A stretch of DNA of 64,000 nucleotides from Dicaeum eximium. Taxonomy: Eukaryota; Chordata; Aves; Passeriformes; Dicaeidae. The stretch covers positions 219,448 to 283,447 of the forward strand of contig VWZP01002438.1 in assembly GCA_013396995.1 (NCBI GenBank), in the 5' to 3' direction. Position numbers and translations under genes: made by a program. Positions 14,901 through 28,800 of this stretch are shown in pieces. How positions within the stretch are numbered: the first letter of the stretch is position 1; every line of letters begins with the position of its first letter. The notes under the pieces were generated by a model, which ran no database searches, was not told where the DNA came from, and was given only the letters and a program-made list of their open reading frames with translations.

Positions 14901-15077
14901 CAAGAGATCACACTGTAAAAACTGCAGCCTGAAATGAGTACTTCCCTCACCACCAATCTATTGCCACCTGATGATTCCCTTTCAGACATCCATTACCTTC
15001 ACCTCCCATTTTTTCTTTGGAGAGCTCCTGCTCAGATTTGACAAATCTGTGAAATCTAGAAGCTGGAATATCTTAGC

Positions 15078-15225
15078 ATCATAGAATCATAGAATGGCCT
15101 GGGTTGGAACAGATCTTAAAGATTATTTATTTCCAAATGCCCTGCCACGGGCAGGGACACTTTCCACTAGACCAGGTTGCTCAGAGCCCCATGCAACATG
15201 GGCTTGAACACTTCCAAGGATGTCC
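15078..15225 (-). mobile_element. CR1 LINE 3'-end fragment
   Basis: Begins with the reversed CR1 terminal repeat (CATAGAATCATAGAATGG) and continues GGGCAGGGACACTTTCC, ACTAGACCAGGTTGCTCAGA and GAACACTTCCAAGGATG. It is relatively well preserved, 5'-truncated, and oriented with its end at 15078. Confidence 0.9.
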
Positions 15226-15544
15226 ATTATGTCTCTGATATTCATTGTGTTGGGCAATGTGTAGCTTCTGCCTAATTTTCTCATATATACACACACCAGG
15301 GTGGAAATCTAAGACTGAGCTGGGAAAAAACATGTGCTTTTGTCAGACCACAGATCTGATGTGTGATCTGGCCTGCTCTTACTGCTACTGGAGTCCTTAG
15401 CAAACCTTAGCAAACTGCTTGTTAACTGCAGCGGAAGAGAATAAAGAAGTGCATGGGGCCTAAAGACTGCAAAAGTTAGTGTCTGGCATGACTAAAGCAA
15501 TTAAATCTTAGGTGAGTTTGGGACATTCAGCATCCAGAGCAATG

Positions 15545-15613
15545 CAATAATGTGAATGGTTGGACTTGATGGTCTTAGGGGACTTTTCCAACATAAATGA
15601 TTCTGTGATTCTA
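15545..15613 (+). mobile_element. Short CR1 LINE tail
   Basis: Contains GGTTGGACTTGATGGTCTTA, then TTTTCCAACATAAATGATTC and TGTGATTCT, the forward-strand CR1 3' terminus. Only about 70 bp remain. It is oriented opposite to the fragment at 15078-15225. Confidence 0.85.
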
Positions 15614-18600
15614 GTATAAAAGGCCAAGACATGCACTGCCAATACTTTTAGAAATGGTAGCTCAGAGTAGCCTCTCCTGCCCTGCTGAAAGCTTGATCCT
15701 TCAGCTGGAGGGTGTTAACCAGGAGACAGCTGAGGCCTGGGGCAATCTGGTCATCTGGGCTGTCCCTTGAAACCAAACTGCTTCCTCATGATAAGGAGAT
15801 ACTAACCCTGGGCACCCCTGCAACGTGACATCAGGAAATGTTTAGATTTACCCTGTCAAAATGTGTTAGGACAGATTTGGTAGTAGTGGCGCAAAAAGCT
15901 GTCAGCAGCTGATGCAAGAGAACCACCCCTGCCTTATCAGGAGCTTCCCCATGAGGAAGAGCAAGGAGGGGGACATCCAGAGCCCCTTCTGTGTGTGTGA
16001 TTGGGCTTCCCTGTGTGCTCTTGCATTGATCTGCACCATTGTGAAGTGTGGTCTAACAGCCTCTCAAGACCCTTTATTCTCAATTGTCTTCATGGAATCA
16101 TAAAGGTTGCTCCTGCTACATATTTTGGAGTTATGGTCCCATGGATCCATTGTGTTTTCTGTCTGTAAAAATGCAAGTATTTATGAGAAATGCCTGAAAC
16201 AGCCACCATCCAGCTATTCTTAGTGCTTTTAGCCCTTGAACAAGTCCTGCTGGATTAACATTAAGGCAGGATTTCCCAAGGCTGTCAGCCAACAATCTAT
16301 TGGTTTGCATTTCTTTTACATATCCCACAACAAAGTTTGGAACATGAATTCTTCTGTTATTGGGTCAAGAGAGAGAAAGGTTCCAGGGAAAGCCTCCAGA
16401 CAGCTTTAGATAACTATTGCAAAGGAAACTCTGCCATGACCTACAGAATTGTTTCCTATTTCACTCCCTGTACCCTGCTTCTCCTCCTAGGTTCCCCTGG
16501 CAGGAGCATTGCTGTCCTATCCTGTGATCCTTTAGTTCTGCTTCTAAGCATTTGCTGTGGACATATTTCATTCCTCAACTGACATTTTAACTCATTTGAG
16601 AATATCTGATTGATGAAAGGGAGGTGGAGAACAGATATTTGGCTCTAGCAGTTGCAAGACCAGACCCTTATGTACAAGAGATCAAGCTCTAGATATACCT
16701 CTGAAATCTCATTTCTGTGATACTACAGCAAGTTTTGTCAGTTGTGAAAGGAACACAGCTGGAATTCAAATAAATTATTCAACAGAACAGTACTATAATT
16801 ATAAAGGACTATATATTAAGATATAATTGTATTAAAGGCTGTGACATATATTGTGTTCTTAATCATATTCTTCTGTATATCTGCAAACATACAGGGATAT
16901 AGTTATTCCAGTGAGATGGTTAGACCAATAATAAGACTCAGCAGCTACTACTGAGCTCTTGTTCTTAAAAGTTATACCTTAAAATCTCTAAACACCACAA
17001 CACAGGATCTACAGGACTGGAGCTTCTGTTAATTAGGAGATCTTCCAGGTAGTCAGCACTTCAAATTGAAAGCTTCTTTTTAAATGGCTAAACAAGGAGT
17101 TAAGCATCCATTTCAAAATACTGACATCATGTTACTCCTACAAAGCCACAAAGAAAAGTGGTGCAAAGTTAGGAACAGAAATTAATTTCTGTGCAAGGCT
17201 CCCATCCTAGACATGGCTTAGTCCCTAAACCAGACCTACCATTAAAACACAGCATTCTAAAACTCTCTTTCAGTGCTCTCTCTAAAACAGACATGTGACC
17301 TGTCCTGGAACACAGTCAACTCCCTCTGCATATCCAGTTTTCCAGGCTGCAAACCTTTGGCCAAAGAGAAAGAAGAGGGGACTCAATTTCTAATCCTTGG
17401 TCTCACTCTCATGCTCCTGGCTCAGAGCACAGGAGCACTTGGTTCTAGTTTGACTGCATACCTAACAAAGACAGTGGTTAAACAGCATTCACGTAAGTGC
17501 TGCCTTCTGTGACGCTAAAGTCACAAAAATCTGGAATTTCTGCTGAAAGCCAGAAATTCAAGACAGCAGTGAATGGAACTAGCATTAATGCACCATTTTG
17601 CAGATAAGGAAAGGCACAAGAAAACATACAACAGGCTCCAGAAGATGCATTTTGGCACCTGTAATGCAACTTAGGATGAATGCCAGTAGCTAAATTCAGT
17701 AGAGAACTCCAGAAAGCAAACACCAGGCTGCCTCTCTCATTTATAAGACATCTAAATACTGCTGTGGTGCTCACACAGCAGCCAGCTTGTGGAGACCTAA
17801 GTGTCCAGACAGTCTGAGGACAAGGTGTCACACAGCCACTCCAGGGGGATTTAGAAAGAGAGGTGTTGGAGAAGCCCTGGGTCACACTGCTGTACAGGGC
17901 AGCCTAAGCACATGTCAGAAGTGTTAGTTGTGCCATACTGACAGCTGGAGAAGGAAGGTTTTGGCCATGGTCAAATGGAAGCTCCCCAGTGTGGTTTTGG
18001 CAAAGAAAAACCCCAGTGTGGTTTTGTCAGCTAGAACTCTCTGCAAGAGAGCCTAAATTCACTAAACCAAGGGAGATGATGGTTTCCAGTAGATTGTATG
18101 GAATAAAATATGCAGGACATTCAGCTGTACAAACTCAGGACCTGTTATGGCCTTTATTCCAGTACCAGAAAGTGAGTCCTGGCTTGTTTTATTTACCCTG
18201 AGAGGCACAGATAATAAATTCCCTGCAAGGCACAGCAGACATGCTTGATTCCCCTCTGGAAAAGCAGGGGGTTTGGTGGCCAGCATGTTAATTCAAGAAG
18301 TAGATGGCTCTTCCCTGCTCAGCCTGAGGCATCCCTGTTGCCTCTGCAAGTGCCTTGATGGGCAGCCTGGGAACCAGCTACACTGTTTTTTAACAGGAAC
18401 CCTTCACTGATGTAACTTGGTAGTACTTCCATGGTGAGTGTGATTTCATGCCTGCTGTAAACTCAGAAAACAGTGTCATCATCAAGAATATGCAACTAAA
18501 TATAGCTCCTTTAATCCATCTAGCCTCTCTTTTGGTTAGTGCTTTTATTTGTTGGTTAGATAGTTCTTCCACTGCCAAATGAGAAAAATAACAGTGCCAG

Positions 18601-19316
18601 TGAGCAGCATTAGCTCGTGTGTGTTCAGTGCCTACCACAGAGGGAGTGCTGGGTACTAGAAGTGAAGCACATCTTAGCACTCAAAGATATGCAGGCTGAA
18701 GTTGCCCCACTGCCCAGGCTGGGATGGCTACTGATTCTAAAGAGCCTTAAGCCATAATAGAAAACAAGTCCACTACAGACATATAAATAACAGCATGTAA
18801 AGCACAACTAAACAGGAACACACACTTTCCAGAAAACTAAATGGAGCTTTCTCTATTTCATTAAAAAGCTGTTCAGTCAGTCATGTTTTCCTCCTGCATG
18901 AATCACTGGATGCAAGATGCAAGAGAAAGCCCTTAGTTAATTTTCTTTTTTAAACTCAACCCAGTTTAGCAGGAACTTGTTGTGAATGCCTCTACAAGCA
19001 CCTGTGAACACAATGTTGGGATGCAATGCACCAGTCACTGGGGAAAAGTGATGCACAATCATGTGACTTCTGTATTATTTATGCAATATCACACCTAAGC
19101 AGCTTGTTTACCCAGTGCTGTTCAGCTCTGATAGCCTGGGTGTTCCCACTCAGCTGTGGCTGCACTGCAGGGGTAGATTACTAGATTACATCCTGATTGC
19201 CACAACCCAGAGGTGGGGGCCATGTAGGCTGTGTATATCCTCTGTATGCTGACACAAAGGAGGAAATCCAGAGTAAAAATGACAGGTATGCAAATAAATT
19301 AAACAAATGAGGAGAT

Positions 19317-20155
19317 GCAGCCCAGGAGATGTTTGGCTTTCTGGGCAGTGGGTGCTCATTGCCAGCTCATGTCCAGCCTCTCATCCACCAGGACCCCTAA
19401 ACCATTCTCAGCCAGGCTGCTCTTGACCTGTTCATCCCCAGCTTGTGTTCATATCAAGGGTTGCCCTGGGTACCAAGGTTGACACAGGGGCAGCACCTTG
19501 CACTTGACCTTACTGAGCCTCGGGAGATTCCCATGGGCCCACTTCTCCAGATTCTTTAGGTCCCTCTGGGTGGCATCCCGTCCTATAGCGGTGTCAACTG
19601 GTGTCACTTGCAAACTCACTGGGGGTGCACTTGGTGCCACTGTCTGTGTCATTGCTGAAGACACTTAACAGTAGTGGTCCCAGTACAGACACCTGAGGGC
19701 CACCACTTGTCACTGATGTCCATCAGGACTTGAGCCATTGATCAATACTCTCTGTGTGGTATGCAGCCTGTTTTTCATCCACTGAACAGTCCACCCATGC
19801 CATCAATCCCTCTCCAGTGTAGAGTGAAGGCTGTTGTGGGGGACTGTATCACAGGCCTTACAGAAGTCCAGATAGGTGACATCCAGGGCTCCTCCCTGGT
19901 TCACTGATGTAGTCACACCACTCATTCAGTGAGGCAGGACTTGCCCTTGGTGAGCCCATGCTGGGCATCTCAAATTGCCTCCCTGTCCTCCCTGTGTCTT
20001 AGCATAGCTTCTAAGAGGATCTCTTCCATGATCTTCCCAGAACAGAGGTGAGGCTGGCAGATCAGTGGTTCCTGAGGTGCTCGTTTCTACCCTTTTTAAA
20101 AATGGGTGCAATCTTTCCTTTCTTCCAGACACCAGGGACTTCACCTGATGGATGT
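19317..20155 (-). mobile_element. CR1 LINE ORF2 reverse transcriptase remnant
   Basis: Minus-strand translation in broken frames gives CR1 reverse transcriptase pieces. Near 20155-19926 it reads the tract around TDLPASPLFWEDHGRDPL, corresponding to the family's 'sLTSvpGKIMEqiL' block. Near 19600-19500 it reads RDATQRDLKNLEKWAHGNL followed by KVKCKVLPL, corresponding to the conserved block after the FADD box. Frameshifts and stops separate the pieces, so the enzyme is dead. No CR1 3' tail is attached, so this is an internal fragment of about 0.84 kb. Confidence 0.88.
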
Positions 20156-23100
20156 GACTTTTGAAATACCAAAAAGCTTTTTTAACACACATCTGCATTT
20201 ACAGTGTGCTTTTGTGAACCAAAGAGCCTGCCTTGAGTCCTTACAGTGATATTTAAATATGTCATATCTGAGAGAGACAGGTAGAGAAGCCCTTTCTGGA
20301 ACCTCACACAGAGAGTGAGGTGAAGTGGTGCCATGGCTGAAATGGCTGAGCACCATCATTTCGTCTGACTCAGAAAACTGAAGCAGAAACTGGTTTAAAT
20401 AACTGATCAGATTTTCCATATGATCTTTGCTGCACCCTTTAAAAAAAAGCCCACAACTGGCTAATCATGATTGCCTATGCTCAGTTATATTTACTGTGTG
20501 TGTGAATTTAAGCTCCTTGCCCAGAGCTTGCAGCCAGAATTTAAGGCACTGGCATAATGTGCCCTGCTGCCCATGCTTTGCCCAGTGGCTTTCCATGGGC
20601 TCAGAGATGTCCAGCTAAGCCAGAATGTGCCAGACCTACAGAGCCTGCTTGACAGTGCTGACATGGCCATGCACCATCCAGGCTCCCTGCACACAAATGA
20701 CTTTGGTATTTTTTTAATGCTTGGGGAAGCTTCCAGATAGTAGAAAACACAGGAAAAACTTACCTTGCTCCTATAGTGGTTGTTTCTGGCATCTGGCTTT
20801 AGGCATGTGTGAAACTATATAACAGCAATGGAAATGAGGGGAGTGTTTAAATGCACAGATTGATTGACCTAAAAATGTTGGGGTTTTTTTTCTTTTTTAA
20901 TCTGAGTATCTTTTTATGCAATTTTTTTTTCACAAACTTGTTTCACTTTTAAGAAAGGGTGTAAATGGCTATCAACAAAACATCCTTAATACATGAGTTA
21001 TATTGCATAGTCCTCTTTTTACAGGCTGAGCCTTCAGGAGCTGTGGGTCTTATTCAGGATATCATGTCAGTGGGCAGGTGACCATTGCCTTATTGACAGT
21101 GACATCTATTGGCAAAAGCAATCTACAAACAGCCTCTTTTTCTATTAGAAGGCTTTTAGAGTGCCTCTTCTATCTGCAGCATTTTTCTTTATCTTATCCA
21201 AATCTCACCATTGAGTTTTTCCCAGTCAGTTCAGAATTTTAGATTAATTAATATAGCTTAGTCTGTTATCATCTTTTCCAACCCAATATTACTGTGCTTA
21301 ATCAATCATTCATCAGTTTCTGACAGGGGAAGATTTTATATCAGCACCATCTGCCAGTTTATTAATGAAAACTATATTAATAGTATATAATAAACTATAA
21401 AAGAAGTTGAAGCTTCAATAGGACAAAGGCAAAACATAAATCAAGAAAAAGTCTCAGAAAAACACCAAGAATGACTGGGTTCACTTTTTCCCTCAAAATC
21501 ACCAAAGTGCTACTAGAAAAGAAATATTGAGGCCACATTTCTGTCTGTTGTTTATACAACTGTAGAAAGGAAAAGAACTGCAAGCAAAGTGTTGGCATTT
21601 AAACATGTGATTATTTCATTCAAAGTATTTACAAACCAGAGACAGAAAAATAATGAAATCAGACCTTCACAAAAACATACCTTTTTTCTACCTGTTGTAC
21701 ATAACCCATATAATTTTCATCTGAAAAATGAAACTGTCAGTAGTATCTACAAATTATTCAAATTTATCTACCCAAGTATGTGGGTGAAATTTGTTAAAAC
21801 ATAAAGAGACAAGGAATTGACAGTGCAGCACATCAGCTTTGTTAATCAGAGGATGAGAATCTTTGTTTTCACACGACAATCCAGTATTCTCCTGTCAGAG
21901 ACATTCCCTGACCTCAAAGTCTGCTGCACAGGAGAAGAGACAGATCACACACGCAAATGTTTCACCACAGTGAAAACTTGTACTTGGCATAAATGATGGA
22001 GAGGTTGACAGAAATAGGAAATAAAATATGAATTTAGAAATATTTTTGTTTCAGCACTTCAGTATTATCTCCTGTCTCACAAAAACAGCAGACACACAGA
22101 GAAGGTTCTCTGTCACTGAGTCAAGTACTTCACAAATAAGAGATACAGAAAAAACAGTATCTAAGATATTAAATCACAGACCAAATCTTTGTATTTCACT
22201 TCTATAACCAGAAAGCAAGATCGGATTGAGTGGGAGAACAAAAAAATGTAACAGCTAGGTCAGAAGTTAGATGCAGTCCATCTAGCAGCAGAGTGATAAG
22301 GAAGATTGTCACCATGCTTTTTTTAGAATAATTAATTGACAGTAAAAGAAAGAAGCCACATCTCTTGAGCAAGATTCCTCTGGTATTCATACCTTCATGC
22401 TGAGCTTACAACCTGAAGGGGCTCCAAGTTTCTCAATTATTTGCAGCTTTGAACATCTGAAGGTTTATCTCTCGTAATCTGCCCCTTTTCTATTTAAAGC
22501 TACAAGAATCTAAATCCAGAATTTCTTTTCTATTAAGTTTATAGAAACTGTATAACAGATATATTTGATTTATGTTATTTTATTCATATGTTGTGTTCCA
22601 CTTTTTTTTCTGTGAAGTTATTTTGAAATTTATTAATTGATGATTGGTGGGTTTTTGGTTTTTTTCCCTTCAAATTCATACTTAGAATTCCTTCAGGCTC
22701 CAGTTCATGTCTGGAAGCAACTGAGGGACAAATCTCTAAACCAGCAGAGAAAACATAGGTACACAGCAAATGGGTGTATGGCATCAAACAGATGTCTGGT
22801 GTATCTTCAGCCCACTGTACTCCAGAAGGGAAGACTACTACTTCTCAGGTTTTTTGTTTGACATAAAGAAAATTCCCAGCTGATGTTAAATTTGTGCAAC
22901 ATTAAAAACATCATGAGAACGATGGCAAATTGCTATAAGTATAGCAGAGCAGACTGCTTTCCTCCTGTGCCAAAACCAGCAGAGGTGACCCCAGGGCTCT
23001 GCTGTGGTTTATTTAATTCTGACAATAAATTTATGGGTGATCAACCTTCCAGCAGCCCACAATTCTTGACAGCTGCTATTTTCAGCAAATACACTCTATG

Positions 23101-23832
23101 TTTTTTTGGTCACTGAGCATTTCATTCTTCTTAATATAAAGGCTCCAAGTGTGCCAGAGAGTTAAGAGTTGATCAAAGGGATGTGCAGCTGCAGGGGGCT
23201 GGGGGTGATGACATATTTCAGCCTCAATTGCTGCAGAGGACAACATGGAGTTCATACTTGAGATAAGATTCTCTGAGAGTGCATTGAGTCGTCTGTTTGA
23301 GTTTCAGTGTAGCTTGAGCATAGAGGAAATTAGTGACTGAGGGTGCAACCAAGTGCTCAGAGCTGAGACTGTCCAAATTCTCACTTTACAGTTGCAGGGG
23401 ATGGATAACCTGAGAAGCTGTTCCCAAAGGATTTCAGGTAACAGAGCATTTCTAGTCTTTCTCAGATGTCACCACTAACTTTCAGCTAGGCCAATCTAAC
23501 ATGAACATGGCATCTCCACAAAAGGGGAATTACTTGAATGATGACGACTTCTTCTAAAACATATTAGCATAACTATAAAAATAGTCAATAGTTCAAAAAT
23601 GCACTATCAGAAACTTGCAGAATTGATTGCATGTCTTACCACTGCCAAAAATATTTTATTTGGAACATGAAGACTTACCTAATACTACACTGCCCAAAGA
23701 CAGACTTCAAATGATGGGTGACAATTTTTTCCAAACCTAAGGCTGCAGGTGCTAATTGTAAAAGTATACCCTTCTCTCTAAAACTTTAGGCTCTTCAATA
23801 GAAAATACAAGACACATTCATAAAATCAGTAT

Positions 23833-25233
23833 TTTATTTTGATAAAATCCTTATAAATATAAAAGCATTGAATCAAGTCCACTGTTTACAATATGTAAGA
23901 AATACAAAAAACTTCTGTTTATAATATGACGCAGTAGCCTTATTCCTTTCTCTCCTGAGACAAACAAATCCTTTGTATCCTTCCTGCAATTTGTAAACAT
24001 TTTTTCCACATTCTGTAGCTACTCACATAACAGGGAAACACACCAATCCTAAGTCTAAAAAAGGGAGTGAAAACATACAACACACTCCCACTTTTCTTTT
24101 TAGTGCTCCTAATTGCCTTTTATTTTTCCAATGGTCTGCTTGTGTTCTTTTCTTCAGAAAATATTCAAAAGGCATTGGGAGGCCTTGCAGAATATAATAG
24201 CTATATTCTGGAGGGGAGAAAACAAAAAAAATTCCACATATCTTAAACTAAGATTAAATATCTATGTCTAATTTATTGTTCTAAAACAACATATAAAGCC
24301 AATCCTGATTGTGATTTCCCTCATGTTTGTTCATCTAAGATCAAATGACCCACTGAGGCAAAAGGCAGAGCATATAAAACCTATTTAAAAATGAATTCAA
24401 GGAGAGCAGTTATGGAAGATGAATTTGTCTCAGAAGTACTACAGAGATTGGTGTTAGCTGCTGCCAGTAAAACCTCTAGCTGCCTCTTTCAGGTATCACT
24501 GGATTTCACAATGTAGTTCTCATAGCTTGAGAGTATCTAATTCTATCCTAAGCTACATCCTATGGCATGTTCATTATTAAAATATTTGGTGTAAAAAAAC
24601 CCCAATGATATTCAGATAAAAAAAAAGCTCCTGAGAGAAACACTGGCTCAAGCCAACTCACAAAGACAGACATTTCAACATATTGCTATTGAGGGCTGAG
24701 CTTTTTATTAGATGTTGACTTGATTCCAATTTCTTTGGCTCTCTCTGACTATTCTCTTTGGTCTTGGAATAGAAGTGCAACCACTGAAGTCCAGCTGTGA
24801 CAGCAGAACATCAGCCAGCACTTGGAGACATTCTACACCTGGGTAGTACTGTGCTCCACAGCGAGATGGGAGGTGAGCAGCATGTGGTCACACTGCAGCG
24901 TGCAACAGTCTGGAGCCACAGCTACCCTGCCTCTTGATTTTAAATGGCAAAAGTCTGATGCTACATGGATATAGTGTAACAATCCCTTATTTTTCACCAC
25001 ATGAACAAACTGGATTTAGGCACAAACAGATCCCTCTATGCCCTTCCACCTTGCAGTTTTCAGGTTTCTGGACAATTTCATCTTGTGGCATTGCGAAATT
25101 CAGGAATACCTAATCTACCTGACATGATCTTGCAATATACAAAATCCTTACTATTTACTTAAAAATCAATCAGTCCCTGATTACTGTTATGAAGCAGCCA
25201 GAATAACAGAATCATACAAGTATCTGTTTTATT
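23833..25233 (-). terminator. CA13: Candidate CA13 3' UTR end, two AATAAA signals
   Basis: Downstream of the CA13 stop, minus-strand AATAAA hexamers occur at 25233-25228 (3' UTR of about 530 nt) and at 23838-23833 (about 1.9 kb). Either or both could be used. This is inferred from hexamers only; there is no transcript evidence. Confidence 0.35.
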
Positions 25234-25764
25234 TAAATGCTGCTAGTCATTACTGCTTTTTGTAGGGAAGTAAGTATGGTATTGAAGAAGTCAGCAATGA
25301 AATTACATCATCCTAAAATATTTTTTCCTTGAGAACTGCAACGTGAGGTTTATACAGAAGCTAAATGTTATGTTAGAGACCAGAAGAATAATCCCAGAAC
25401 ATCTTAAACTGTCAATAATACCAGGGATCCTATTCAGTAATTTGGTGGCAAAATCTGGGCAGCTCCTTCCCCACATCTGACCCTTATGATTAGCAGTGAC
25501 CTCTATGTGTGCAATGCTGATGGCTCAGTGCTTCCAAGCCAATGCACTCAAACCCAGTCAGACCTGTTAACATCAATGAACCTGTGACAGCTCTGGACAC
25601 ACTTGCATGTGAGAAATGACTGTGTGGAAACCACTAATAAAACAACACCTATTTGTTAAAACAACTCACAAAAAAAAAAAAAAATTAAAAATCACAAAGT
25701 ATATTAACTTTTAAAATGAATTCAGCCTTTGGTTTCAGAGGGACCCTACTCTGGATTTACTCCT

Positions 25765-25878
25765 TTAGTTCCTTCTGACTTCTCGTCCCCTTAGAGGCTG
25801 GGGAGGCCGGAAGTTTCTCAGCAAGCAGCAGGCGACCTCATCCTCAGCAGTGCTCAGGAGGCTGCGGAATTTGGCCAG
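25765..25878 (-). CDS. CA13: CA13 coding exon 7 and stop
   Basis: 114 nt after acceptor GTTACAG. It begins LAKFRSLLSTAEDEV, continues RNFRPPQPLRG and stops at TAA (25767-25765). The RPPQPL tract matches the C-terminal family motif. The tail after it is shorter than human CA13 (about two residues) and ends RRN. Confidence 0.92.
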   Translation of the reverse strand: MAKFRSLLSTAEDEVACCLLRNFRPPQPLRGREVRRN

Positions 25879-28800
25879 CTGTAACCAAAATAGACATAAG
25901 GTTCAGCAGAAAACCCTCATGTCAGTACTAATGAAAAAGTATGTAAATATTAAAGACACTTGTCACTATTTTTCCACCTGAAAGAACAGAACTGTATTTT
26001 ACTAAGTCATGAGGGGAATGGCAATTTCACCATTTCTATCCTTGTAAATGAAAAAGGATGACTACTGAGAAAATATCCCAAAATACATGTCAACATGAAA
26101 CTGTGCAGAAGGATTACTTGTTTCCTTTATTCACACTTTGTCTTCCATAACCTGATCTAATACGGGGTGGGTTATATTTTTTAGTTGGATTTCATAGTTT
26201 GGAGATTATGAAATGCTTTTTGCCAAAAGATAAGATTATGTTTCTTATCATACAAACATTCTGTCTATGTGTCCTTCTTCAAAGAGTATATTCACAATTA
26301 ACTTGGAATTGCAAGCGTAGTAATACAGAAAGTTTCTGCAACTATCACGTACTCAAACCAGGAGAGATTCCAAATTCTTCCCTTGTGAAAACACAGGACA
26401 AGCAGTTATTCATAACTCATCACATGCTGATCTCAGCAGAAACCCCATCAGAGTTCCATGTCTAAACCTTGGGAAATCTGAGCCTGATTTCTGACCTAAG
26501 TATAGAATTCTGTTTAATTTCTAATATTTCCAATAGTTACTATTTCTGTATATCACTTCCCTCCTAGGTTACCAAAGGCAGGGCAGCACAAAAATCATTC
26601 CATTATAATAAAGCATTTAGTTGTATAGCACATTGCATCGTAATGACATTAAGAGCAAAAAAGGTCAATGCTATCTTGCTTCACCCCATTCTGAAGCTAA
26701 TGTTTGTAATTCAGGGTCCTGTAAGTTTCTAAAAACTTAAAAGCTATTTTTAATTTCTGTCAAACTGAAAAGTGCAACAAAAAGTCTGTAGTTAACTCTA
26801 AAGCCCTAAAGAGACACAAACCAGAGGAATAAAATTAAATGGTAGAACAATATCAGTCACGGTGCTGACTGATCAATCACAATGGTGGACATTACTGGAA
26901 ACAAACACTTTAGCTGCATGCATGTTTGTATTGATAAGAATATAGCAATTTCTACTTTAATACATAAGATATAGCTAAAGTTTATTAAAAATATCTAATA
27001 AAGGATCACTATACTTGACACATTCCCATATCATGTTCCCTGAGCCTGTTACACATGGCTGTTTATATACAGCATTTCACATTTTAGAATGTATTCATTA
27101 CAGACTTGCACAAATAAGAAGCTTTTAACCTGAAAAATGCTTTGTCTTTGGAAAGTTGATGCCTTAAGACAAGTTTTCAATCCTAGATCCAAACACATTG
27201 CAGTGAGCCTTACAAAGCCAGATTGAGGGGAGTGACGAAGAAATACAGATGAGAAAAATACACACATTGAGCAAATAAACGACTTCAAATCAGTTGCAAA
27301 CAGAAATTTGAGGTTTCCTAACAAGCAACCCGTTCAGGGAGCTGTCTTAATATTTTTAGCAAAGACTCGAGTCACCGTTTCTGCCGAGTATGTGGTCTCT
27401 ACTCAGAAATCCTTTACACCTAAGAGGATCAGCCCTCTGGGTGTCACTGTTGCCAAGTCAAGATACAGAATGAAGCTTTAACACAGAACGTAAATAGACT
27501 CTTTTATGTCGAATCACAGCTTTCCTAAAATCCCAACTTAATACAATAGAATTCCCGTTTCACAATTCTTGTAAATTCATCAAGTTTTATGTATTTAGAA
27601 TGCAAGAAGAAATCTACTACTTTATCCACCAGATAAAAATGCCAAAGATGATGTTTGAGCAGGGTATGCAAATACTTAAATCAACTGGAATTCCAGAATT
27701 TCTAAGCATCACAAGAGCTCTTTTTTTTTTTAAAGTTCCCTATGGATTATTTTTGTTTATTAATTGTTAGAGTATGCAGATTCTTTTTAAAAATGAATAA
27801 TAAATAGCTGTTACAGCAAGAAAGGCAACTAGTCAGAATAAATTTGATGTACAAATTTTGGCTTTTGAAAATCTTGTAAGGTCTGAGTGCCAAGGTCTGC
27901 AAAAACCTGTAATTTTGGGTGGCATTTACAATTTCAATTCTTACAAAAGCAAAATTTCTATAGTAGTGAAAAATCCAAAGATACCTGTTCAGAACAAACA
28001 CTTATGGGCTCTCTCAGAACAATCCAGATGACACTCTCAAGAAGAGGTGGAACAGTGAGAGAGCCAAAGTAAGTCCAGTAGTCCAGGGACTTGGGAAGCA
28101 GGCAGCTGGGATCAAAGTTTGTGAATAATGCTTTTTTTCCCTGGAAAGAAAGAAAATAAAAAGAAATACCAGGGCTATATTGTTTAAAAGCAAGAGGCCT
28201 AGGTAAATTGTGCCAAAGGATGTAGAGCTTGTTCCCCTATCAGGTGGGCTGGCAGCACCTTGGGTGATGACAGGAGGTCCTCATCACTGCCCTTCTGATG
28301 AGGTCTTACCTCAGTGACAGCTTTGCTGTGACTTTCTTTGATGCCAGCAGGACACCATGAAAGGTGTCATGTTAGCACAGGCTCCCCCAAGTTACAGATG
28401 ACCATGAGATGGAAGTTGTGGGGAGAAGACAGAAGATGTTAGACTTTCAGCATGGTCTCTGTGGGGCTGGCAGAGTAACCCCACAAGTTACTGGCACTTG
28501 CTTCCCTCCCCACTCACTCCTCCCATGAGTTAATTCTGCTTCTCCCTGCACCAGATACCAGGCCAGAGATGTCTGTCTGAACATCATGTTGAGAGTCTGG
28601 CTGATTTCTCTCACACAAATAGGTTATTTCTCGCCCTGTACCTCAGCAAAATAGGGAAGGAAATAATTCCCTCATATTTTTTACAACTTTCCATAAAGTA
28701 TGATTTTCCCCTATTACCGTCATAGCAACAGATTTATCAGAGAGTGGGTTCTGTGAGGAATTAGCCATTTCCTCTGATCTTTTACTGTGTAAAAATTAGT

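Larger units (their letters stand above)
1..25227. other. Gene-free AT-rich flank downstream of CA13
   Basis: No exon, splice-framed coding block or carbonic anhydrase motif was recognised on either strand. The open frames present are short, lack family resemblance and overlap each other. The stretch holds the CR1 fragments and simple repeats listed separately; the remainder is unique-looking AT-rich sequence. Conserved non-coding elements cannot be judged from one sequence. Confidence 0.6.

Noticed and set aside
17478..17885. 135-codon minus-strand frame in the gene-free flank
   Set aside because: No domain or homologue recognised, no splice or promoter context, and the length is within chance expectation for 64 kb.
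26199..26465. Plus-strand frame with a hydrophobic, signal-peptide-like start
   Set aside because: It lies in CA13 intron 6 on the opposite strand and has no family resemblance beyond a hydrophobic stretch, which AT-rich DNA often gives.
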